Positions 33,035 through 41,275 of a stretch of 64,000 nt of DNA are shown here, in pieces. Within the stretch, counting starts at the first letter, position 1. Every line of letters starts with the position of its first letter. Below the pieces are notes generated by a model. That model was not told the origin of the DNA and searched no databases. It saw only the letters and a list, made by a program, of their open reading frames with translations. The DNA is from Larimichthys crocea (lineage: Eukaryota > Chordata > Actinopteri > Sciaenidae), in the NCBI RefSeq assembly GCF_000972845.2, contig NC_040015.1, positions 4,998,007 through 5,062,006 of the forward strand, written 5' to 3'. Both the position numbers and the translations under genes were made by a program.

Positions 33035-35275
33035 TTATGCTATGTCCATTGCATAAGTGTTGCTGGACAGTATAGCCTCCATTTCAGCTCGAAGCTCAGG
33101 GTAGCTGTTGTAAGTTGATGGCAGCTCCACAGTTGGGCCACAAGTATGGGCAATTGGCTGCCGCGCTAGCCCTTCCAAAGAGGTGAATGTGACTTGAATT
33201 TCTTTTACACAGATGACATCAGACCCAGTCAGAAATCTCATCAGCTTCCGGAGACCCATTTCATCCAATCCCCTTATGTACTGATGTAAAAATCGCAAAC
33301 TTTGGTTCTCTGCTGAATTAGCTGGAGAAGCTGTTATCATCTTAATCATCTTTCGTGTTGTTGGTTTAATGTCTTCATACAGCTTCTTCATATCCTGTAC
33401 ACTTGGGAAAAACTTCCTGAGTATTGGTCCTGCAACCTCTGCAATATTATCCAGTGCATATTTTGGGTGCTGGATCATTTGCTTGTGGGCAACCTGGACA
33501 AGCACGGCCCTCAAGTTATCTGGTGTTGGTACTGTTCTTACTCCCATGCGATCCATAAGATCAAGAAGCTCTTCCTCGTCTTTGCCGACAACTGCCTCTT
33601 GCAAAGCAGTGGACAAGAGATCACGCTCAGACTGACTAAGATACAACATCAGGGAGTCAAACAGTAAATCAGGTGAAACAGAGTGTTCACCAAATATGAC
33701 TGCTGCTGTAAAGGCTTGTGCCAGCCGAAATGGAAAATACCCCTGGTCCTTCAGTCCCTTGGCCAATATCCTGCCAACAGACTTCCATTCCTCCTCTTGC
33801 CATTTTGGGGATAGTGATGGCACCCTCACATCTGCACCTTCTGCTGCACAGTCTAGGAATTCTGTCCAGAAGGCAGCATATACATCCCTTGACACACCAT
33901 CAGCATCTGCCCCCATTTCATCAATGAAGCTGTATTTCACAGAGTAGGTCATCATTGCTTCATCCTTGAATTGAGCAATCAGTTCATCTAAGAGAGTCAC
34001 TCTGTGAAGTTTCACAGTCACATGTAAAAGTTCACTGGCAGGACTTGGTGGTCTAGCAGAAGCTGTCTCATCAATAGGAGTTGAGGTGTAGGTGGGGGGG
34101 TTATTTGACCCTCTTCTATTGTAAGGATGGGCTCATGTATAAGTGTATCATCAAGATCACCTAAAAACGGCCCACCTGTCAAAGGACCAAAAATTACCTC
34201 TGATGTATTACACAAAGATGTAAGATCAATAATCCGAACAGGCGCAGTAGAGACAACAGCTGACATTGTGGCAATGCTTTGGTCATCATCTTCGACTGTG
34301 TGTATTTGATTTTCACTGTAATGTCTTTTTGGTGTCAGCTGCTCGACCTCTTCCATTGTGTGTTTATCTTGTCCAGATTCTGTTGTGTTTTCATGTTGCT
34401 CATCTGTCTGTATATCAGCTCCTTCCTCTCGGTCATCTCCACTGGTCAGGGTCTTTGTGAACAAATAAAATCTTAACAACCCCAATTTGTGTGTCTCATA
34501 GTATTCTCCCACACTAACATACTCATCAACTTGTGCTTCTTGAAAGTTAACTATATCATGACTGAACTCTTCCCACTTTCCCATTGTTGACTTTTCATTA
34601 GGGAAAAACAGTTTTTTAGCTTGTGACAGAATCTCAGTTTTAGTGGCATTCTTGTTCATATCAAGAACTCTGGCTCCTCCACCGTTGCGTTTTCTGACCT
34701 GTCTGTTGTCATGTATCCACCCTAATTCTATTTTTCTGGTTGTCTTCCAGGCTCTCTTATTACTTTTTAGACGCATATTTGTTGGTTGCACTGTATTCTC
34801 CTCCTCAAAACCTTGATCACTGTCTTTGTTGCTCATTGTGCCCATTTTTTTTTAAAGTTTTTTAAATAAGGACAGTCTTTTTGTATCATCTCGACCTCTT
34901 CTCTGTTTTTCCATACAGAAACGCCTTGTTGCAATCCTGTCACCATAGGCTGGAATGTAAGAAGCCATAGTGGCATCATCTATTTCCCCCATTACTGAGC
35001 TGTCAATCTGCAATAAAAACAAAAAGTATATATTAGACATGACAAAGCTTGAACTATATTATCTCAAGCCTAGTTCCAGGGCAACCAATTATAAATGCTT
35101 AATGTAGTTGATAACACAATGGACAGTATGAGACAGTACAAAAACAGCTTTTGAAGCTGTGACTTACATGATCCTGCTGCATTTTCTGAATACTCTCCTC
35201 AGGAACACCTCTGTTGCGAAGAAATATCCACAGTCCATCATCTTGAGGGAGGCCGGGGGTTGAGGATGTAGCCAT
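33035..35275 (-). CDS. HECT-domain E3 ubiquitin ligase-like protein of the transposon (two exons, disabled)
   Basis: HECT ligases pass ubiquitin from an E2 to a substrate through a C-terminal cysteine. Exon 1 (35,275-35,168) starts MATSSTPGLPQDDGLW; donor CAT/GTAAGT. Exon 2 (35,007-33,035) starts IDSSVMGEIDD. Together they give a SAM-like fold (FLRNRGVPEESI...YIPAYGDRIATRRFC). Next is a conserved region, GWIHDNRQ...RNGGGARVL...LFFPNEKSTMG, then a SUMO-interaction-like RIIDLTS (34,236-34,216). The HECT domain runs from about 34,000: DADGVSRDVYAAFW to IAHTCGPTVELPSTYNSYPE, with the catalytic-type Cys at 33,142-33,140. Breaks: an in-frame TAA at 34,854-34,852 and a one-base shift at the G7 run 34,094-34,100. 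The HECT part alone (33,035-34,017) is an uninterrupted frame. It resembles fish proteins labelled G2E3-like. Confidence 0.87.
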
Positions 35276-36461
35276 TGCTGGCACTGCAAAAATGTAATTT
35301 TCAACAATTAACATAACAATTAACAATTAACGTTTAAAACTGTCAAGGCCAATTGTATCATAATATTATCATGATATATATGAAGCATAAAATATAAATG
35401 GATGTTTCATGTCTTGACTGTTGACCTATAAACACTCTGTCTATATGTATAATCATTTGAAAGTTGACCTGTCATTAAACATTTGAATACCCTCACTCAA
35501 ATCACCACCAAAACTGATTTGTCCTTTGGTGATGAAAGCCTTCACTGGTTATTCATGAACAATAACATTACTCTGACAGTACAGAAGACTAAACTCTGCA
35601 GCTCAGAGTGGGCTTTTATTATATTATTAGTATTATTGTTATTATTATGATTACTATTCAAATAGTCAATAAAATCCAGATTGGGGCTTTGCAACACAAG
35701 GTATGAGTAACTTGTTGTACTATACTAGTAAGCAGGTGCAAAAACGTTTTATTCAACATATGGGCCTATTCAAATAATTATGTGCATGGACGTTTCATGC
35801 AGGATCCTTCCTCAGTGTGTTTCAGGTATGCATGCATGTATTAAATACATAGGAAATAGCAAAGGAGAGTGAGCCCAAGAGCAAACCACATCAACCTCAG
35901 CAACTCAAAACACTCATGGTCCACAGTCATTGTCCGTCAATGCTGTCAATATAGTGACTAGTCTACTGGCAACGTTCTGTTTGTTTACATGTTTACATTC
36001 CCCATATTAAACAACTTCTATGTTAGTATTCTCATGTTATGTCTCTACAGTGTTACTATTAGCATATAACCTAACGTTATGACGAATGGCTCATTCTATT
36101 TGTGCCAAGCCAATATAATGAAAGAAAGGCGATTCATTTTTGATGAGCAACAATGTCCAGCACGATGGAAACAAAACTGTTATCTTAACTGACAACTTAA
36201 ATCATGCCGATAGACATGTTCGTCTATTCCTGACCTGCTACATTGAGCAATAGGGTTACAATAGAAGGATAAAGTCTAAAACATAACAAGAGTATCATAC
36301 CCTGTGTATACATGCCTTACCTTTATTGACTCGGTACAGTAGAAAGTTGACAGTCGGGCAGGTACGTGCGGGACAGGAGTCACCATAGATGGACGGGAGT
36401 CACTTGCAGGTTGGATGTTCTCGCGGGATTTCGAAGTATCTCGATAAACAGAAAAAAAAAA
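35276..36461. other. 5' flank of the HECT gene inside copy 1
   Basis: About 1.2 kb between the HECT start codon and the right array. It should hold the promoter and 5' untranslated exon of the minus-strand gene. An acceptor-like 'TTTTTGCAG' (minus strand, just upstream of the ATG at about 35,284-35,292) suggests an upstream non-coding exon. No promoter motif can be fixed. Confidence 0.45.
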
Positions 36462-36997
36462 TTGCACGAAAAACAGGGTGGAAAAAATAACTCAGAAAAA
36501 CAGGAGAAAAAATTACTCAGAAAAACAAGAAAAAAAATTACTCAGAAAAACAGGAAAAAATTACTCAGAAAAACAGGAGAAAAAAAATTACTCAGAAAAA
36601 CAGGAAAAAAATTACTCAGAAAAACAGGAGAAAAAAAATTACTCAGAAAAACAGGAGAAAAAAATGACTCAGAAAAACAGGAGAAAAAAAATTACTCAGA
36701 AAAACAGGAAAAAAATGACTCAGAAAAACAGGAGAAAAAAAATTACTCAGAAAAACAGGAGAAAAAAATGACTCAGAAAAACAGGAGAAAAAAAATGACT
36801 CAGAAAAACAGGAGAAAAAATTACTCATAAAAACAAGAAAAAAAATTACTCAGAAAAACAGGAAAAAAAAAATTACTCCGAAAAACAGGAAAAAAATGAC
36901 TCAGAAAAACAGGAGAAAAAAAATTACTCAGAAAAACAGGAGAAAAAAAATGACTCAGAAAAACAGGAGAAAAAAAAATTACTCAGAAAAACAGGAG
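36462..36997. repeat. Right subterminal array, about 20 units
   Basis: About twenty copies of a 24-28-bp unit, AAAAATTACTCAGAAAAACA followed by GG or GGAG, some with TGACTCAG in place of TTACTCAG. It is the inverse of the left array but about twice as long. Long open frames over it only read the repeat. Confidence 0.92.
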
Positions 36998-37036
36998 TTT
37001 TTTTTTTTTTTCAAGTGAATGCAATACGCTTCCGTA

Positions 37037-37432
37037 ACATTTAAGTTTGTTTGAATTAAATTATTTACGTTGTTTTTGTGAGTGTGCACCCTCTACAGGT
37101 GAGGATGGTGGTGCGACCGATTGAATAGCAGCCCTTCAGGCATCAGGGGGAGAAAGCAGACCAGCAGACACCGTCACTGACCGCAGCTTGTGAAGCTGTG
37201 TGGTCCTGCCAGTTACAAGATTTAAAAGACCTATGCAAACAATGCGTTATTTATGTGTTTATTTAATTTACAATAAATTATCAGCTTCATTCATCAATCA
37301 GCTCTCACTGGATTGTTTTTGGTCACAAACTGCGAGTCTGACACTGCACGACTGCTTTCTCCAAGCGGTGAAACAAAGGAAACTGGACACAAAGGGTTAC
37401 AAGAAAAACCCAAACGAAGTTTAGCCACTACA
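37037..37432 (+). repeat. Remainder of the BEL/Pao 3' LTR
   Basis: It repeats ACATTT (target duplication) and continues the LTR to GCCACTACA. It differs from the 5' LTR by a handful of substitutions and a 10-bp indel (GCTTGTGAAG). CACAT follows at 37,433. Confidence 0.93.
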
Positions 37433-37579
37433 CACATACATTGAAACAATTTCACAAAATCTTGGGATTTTCTTATCATACTAAAACATTAGAAACCAAA
37501 ATCTTATCACACTGAAAGAAACGAAAGTTTCTTAAGAAATGCAAAATACGCCCAGACGTTGGATTTCGTCCTTCATCTC

Positions 37580-37830
37580 GCTCTGCAAGCCAATCAGACA
37601 CAGATCAGTAAAATTAAAGCTGAGACTGTCCAGGTGGATTCATGGACTAAACTCTGATCATCTACCTGTGTGTGTTCTCACTTTATTTCATGTACACAGC
37701 TTCTAAATCTAGTAAGAGAGAGAGAGAGAGGGAGAGGGGGAGGGAGAAGGGGAGGGAGAGAGCGCTTTGGTCAAGAGACAAAGAGTACCAATAACAGTCA
37801 CACCGTCCCCCACCACCACCACCGGACAAC
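37580..37830 (+). repeat. Dispersed repeat, copy 2 (with 14,477-14,770)
   Basis: Shares 'GCAAGCCAATCAGACAC', 'TGATTCATGG.CTAAACTCTG' style words and the GA-rich tract (37,713-37,760) with the left copy. It lies in the right part of the outer hAT-like element. Confidence 0.75.
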
Positions 37831-38123
37831 CCTGCTACCTGTTGCCACAATCCCTGATCCTGTGTGAATTCACGGTGGAAAATGCCCAGCGTGCCGCCTT
37901 TTTGCCATTCTTTCATTCTTGATGCCTACGTTACAAGCTACGCATTCACACAACGCCTTCATCGTCAGTTGCTCGCGAGACTTGGATGAGCCTGTTATTA
38001 TATATCTCGATGATCCACCGAGATAATGAGATTTATTTCATTTCTTTTTATCATGTAAAATTTCACAGAGATTTACTGTAATACCGGTAGCTGTTACATC
38101 CCCAGTATATGCACTTTGATACA

Positions 38124-38149
38124 CACACACACACACACACACACACACT
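38124..38149. repeat. (AC)n microsatellite
   Basis: A clean CA dinucleotide run just outside the outer hAT-like element. Confidence 0.9.
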
Positions 38150-38726
38150 GATGCATATTTTAATATTTCAATATGTAAAACTTAACAGTGTTTGTTTAAT
38201 TACATAGTAAGAAACTGGTAATACTGTGGAAAGAAGCCACACTTTCTTTTACAGCACACTTTCATCTTATTTACTGGTAAATAGACATGTTTTACCTGGT
38301 AACACTACAGCAGATTTAATTAACAAGAGGACCGTGATGGTATATTTGCAGGTAAGTACTAAATAAAATCAGGCATGATAAATGAATGAGCAAAGTTATT
38401 ACCAGCTAAAACAGCCCAATAACTTAGTAACTAGATGGACAGGTTAGATATTGGATTATACTACCAGGTAAATGGGTTGTAATTTATCTCCTTTTACATA
38501 GTAATTGTGTTATTATTTTACTGTAGTTACCTTCATAATGCCGGTAGTAATTACCCATTAATATAGAGTTGTTTTTTAGTAATAGTTGAGATATTTCAAG
38601 GCAATTAGTTAGTATTTACTCTGCAGTTACCATCATTTTACCAGTGTTAGTTACCCTGTAATTTATTTCTTTTACCTTGTAGTTACACAGTAAATACACA
38701 GTAATTAGGGGACTGTAAAAGAAAGG
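38150..38726. other. Intergenic, AT-rich, no gene
   Basis: Repeated short words 'TTACCTGGTAA', 'TAGTTAC' and 'TACCAG' give it a loosely repetitive, partly palindromic look, possibly an eroded MITE ('ACACTTTCATCTTAT' to 'AAGAAAGGGTTACTGTTAATGAAAGTG'). No ends could be fixed. Confidence 0.4.
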
Positions 38727-39850
38727 GTTACTGTTAATGAAAGTGTGTGTCAAAGGATGTGTGTATGAAAGCGTGCGTCAAAGTATGTGTGTATGAAAGC
38801 GTGTGTCAAAGCATGTGTGTATGAAAGCGTGTATCAAAGTATGTGTGTATGAAAGCGTGTCAAAGCATGTGTGTATGAAAGCGTGTGTCACAGTATGTGT
38901 GTATGAAAGCGTGTGTCAAAGCATGTGTGTATGAAAGCGTGTGTCACAGTATGTGTGTATGAAAGCGTGTGTCAAAGCATGTGTGTATGAAAGCGTGTGT
39001 CACAGTATGTGTGTATGAAAGCGTGTGTCAAAGCATGTGTGTATGAAAGCGTGTGTCACAGTATGTGTGTATGAAAGCGTGTGTCAAAGCATGTGTGTAT
39101 GAAAGCGTGTGTCAAAGTATGTGTGTATGAAAGCGTGTGTCAAAGCATGTGTGTATGAAAGCGTGTGTCACAGTATGTGTGTATGAAAGCGTGTCAAAGC
39201 ATGTGTGTATGAAAGCGTGTGTCACAGTATGTGTGTATGAAAGCGTGTCAAAGCATGTGTGTATGAAAGCGTGTGTCACAGTATGTGTGTATGAAAGCGT
39301 GTGTCAAAGCATGTGTGTATGAAAGCGTGTGTCACAGTATGTGTGTATGAAAGCGTGTCAAAGCATGTGTGTATGAAAGCGTGTGTCACAGTATGTGTGT
39401 ATGAAAGCGTGTGTCAAAGCATGTGTGTATGAAAGCGTGTGTCACAGTATGTGTGTATGAAAGCGTGTGTCAAAGCATGTGTGTATGAAAGCGTGTGTCA
39501 CAGTATGTGTGTATGAAAGCGTGTGTCAAAGCATGTGTGTATGAAAGCGTGTGTCAAAGTATGTGTGTATGAAAGCGTGTGTCAAAGTATGTGTGTATGA
39601 AAGCGTGTATCAAAGTATGTGTGTATGAAAGCGTGTGTCAAAGCATGTGTGTATGGAAGCGTGTGTCACAGTATGTGTGTATGAAAGCGTGTCAAAGCAT
39701 GTGTGTATGAAAGCGTGTATCAAAGTATGTGTGTATGAAAGCGTGTGTCGCAGTATGTGTGTATGAAAGCGTGTATCAAAGTATGTGTGTATGAAAACGT
39801 GTGTGTTAAAGTATGTGTGTATCAAAGTATGTGTGTATGATACTCTTTAA
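38727..39850 (+). repeat. 28-bp minisatellite with alternating 56-bp higher-order units
   Basis: About forty units of GTGTGTATGAAAGCGTGTGT plus 8 variable bases. Two unit types alternate: one with CAAAGCAT, the other with CACAGTAT. This gives a 56-bp dimer over much of the array (about 38,860-39,540), with single-type runs and shorter (24-bp) units at the edges. Open frames across it are repeat translation. Confidence 0.93.
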
Positions 39851-40495
39851 TAAACACATACTTTCATACATAATTTGAAAGATACATACTTGTGTGTATG
39901 ATACTCTTCCATGCACACACACACGCACACACACACACACTTTGCATTTTCATACAAGCACATTTTCATTTTCATCACATACTTTGATGCATATTTTGAA
40001 ACACAATTTGAAAGTATGTGTGTATGAAAGTATATCAAAATAAGTGTGCATGAAAGTGTGTGTGTATAGAAACATATGTGTATCAGAGTGTCATAGTATA
40101 TATGTATCAAAGTATGTGTATTTAAGTATGTATCAAAGTATGCAAGTATGTGTGTATGAAAGTGTATCATAGTATGTGTGCATGAAAGTGTATCATAGCA
40201 TTTGTGTATGATACTCATACACACATACTTTGATACACACTAAATATGAAACATACTTTCATACACAAAATTTGATACATACTTACTGTGATAAACACAT
40301 ACACTTTACTACACACATACACATCCTGCGATACACACACACACATACTATGATACATAATCCAATACACACATGCTTTCATTCACACATACTATGATAC
40401 ATAATCCAATACACACATGCTTTCATTCACACAGACTGTACTATGATACATAATCCAATACACACATACTTTCATTCACACATACTATGATACAT
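39851..40495. repeat. Decayed part of the same minisatellite, mixed orientation
   Basis: Words such as 'CACACATACTTTGATACACA' and 'GTATGTGTGTATGAAAGTGT' occur in both orientations, showing inversions within the array family. An (AC)n run lies at 39,914-39,940. Confidence 0.8.
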
Positions 40496-40790
40496 CAAAT
40501 CAAATCAAATCAAATCAATTTTATTTGTATAGCCCAAAGTCACAAAGTACATTTGCCTCAGAGGGCTTTACAATCTGTACAGGGAGTGACACCCTCTGTC
40601 CTTAGACCCTCGGTTCGAGTGAGGAAAAACTTGCCCACAAAAACCCTTTTAACAGGGAAAAATGTGGAAGAAACCTCAGGAAGAGCCACAGAGGAGGGAT
40701 CCCTCTCCCAATCTATAATACAAAGACTGTCACTACGTCTCACGAATAGGCTCGCATATTTAGAACAGTGTCCATCTGTATAGATTTACA
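40496..40790 (-). repeat. Inverted copy of the (TTGAT)n-tailed retroelement
   Basis: Starts with (ATCAA)n and 'TTTTATTTGTATAGCCCAAA', the inverse of 262-371, and continues with 'GACCCTCGGTTCGAGTGAGG' and 'GGAAGAAACCTCAGGAAGAG'. Its far end (40,705-40,785) is similar to the right flank of transposon copy 2 (53,787-53,875). Confidence 0.8.
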
Positions 40791-41275
40791 CCTACAGTGT
40801 ATTCCATATTTACACTCCTTGCCTGTAGCAATACCTGTCTTTTTCTGATATAATGTCTTAGTATTATTACATAATACTTGACTACACTGTATGTTTTTTG
40901 CCTACTGTAACTACAGCAGTTCATACTGTACAATCTTATGCAGCAAAAATGACTTCATTATACAAAAAAATATTTTTTTTATTGGAATGTACATAGATAA
41001 TGTAAACATAACCATACTTATATTGATATAAGCAACCATATTGCCTCACAGATGTATTTTGCTGTATATAATATTTTTTAGATTTGTACTCTTTATTCTA
41101 TATATATAATATTTTATACTTTCTTTTTACATCTTTTTACTACACTTGTGTCCATACTGTGTTAGACAAGAGAGAAACGCAATTTCGATGCTCTGTAATG
41201 CCCGGCCATACCATTGACAATAAAGTTGACTTTGACTTTGACATTGGAAACAATGTAACAATTAAGAGCTGTTTA
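40791..41275 (+). repeat. AT-rich insert with a LINE-like 3' end
   Basis: This ~490-bp piece is absent at the matching place in the paralogous segment (53,875-53,884). It ends 'CAATAAAGTTGACTTTGACT' and a TTGACTT tail, as retroelement 3' ends do. A related end may lie at 57,430-57,560. Most of the body is AT-rich and unclassified. Confidence 0.5.

Larger units (their letters stand above)
30220..37036. mobile_element. DDE-integrase + HECT-ligase DNA transposon, copy 1
   Basis: A 6,817-bp insertion in a BEL LTR. Both ends are the 29-bp inverted repeat starting TACGGAAGCGTATTGCATTC. The flanks are a perfect 6-bp duplication, ACATTT (30,214-30,219; 37,037-37,042), which is single in the intact 5' LTR. 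T-rich/A-rich arrays of a 24-bp unit, inverted relative to each other, lie inside both ends. A plus-strand two-exon integrase-type transposase gene and a minus-strand HECT-domain gene converge in the middle. Integrase-type transposase plus 6-bp duplication suggests the IS3EU superfamily (recall, unverified). Both genes are damaged, so it needs help in trans. Confidence 0.9.
21694..37432 (+). mobile_element. BEL/Pao LTR retrotransposon, interrupted four times
   Basis: LTRs beginning TGTAGGAGCC and ending GCCACTACA lie at 21,694-22,089 and, split, at 30,204-30,219 plus 37,037-37,432. A perfect 5-bp target duplication CACAT flanks the whole (21,689-21,693; 37,433-37,437). The two LTRs differ at roughly seven bases plus small indels, so integration was fairly recent. 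Internal DNA encodes Gag, an aspartic protease, reverse transcriptase and integrase in the plus direction, all damaged. Insertions inside it are a solo LTR (22,401), another solo LTR (23,030), a hAT element (25,716) and the integrase-HECT element (30,220). Confidence 0.93.
21580..38104. mobile_element. Outer hAT-like non-autonomous element hosting nested insertions
   Basis: The left end TAGAGATGTAAC and the right end GTTACATCCCCA (inverted, TGGGGATGTAAC) pair at 10 of 12 positions. The flanking 8-mers GTATGTGT and GTATATGC agree at 6 of 8. The element's own DNA appears to be 21,580-21,688 plus 37,438-38,104. The rest arrived later as a BEL/Pao retrotransposon and further insertions. Sequence on the right side (37,580-37,830) also occurs at 14,477. 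Confidence 0.6.

Noticed and set aside
33369..33947. Plus-strand frames opposite the HECT domain
   Set aside because: Antisense shadows of the minus-strand HECT coding sequence.
36366..36830. 154-codon plus-strand frame rich in Lys-Asn-Arg-Gln
   Set aside because: It is only the translation of the right subterminal array of transposon copy 1; related frames exist in other phases.
39137..39322. Cys/Val-rich repetitive frame
   Set aside because: Read-through of the 28-bp minisatellite, no start context or conserved domain.
38727..39850. CRISPR-like regular repeats
   Set aside because: Units are contiguous with no unique spacers, and this is vertebrate DNA. It is a minisatellite.
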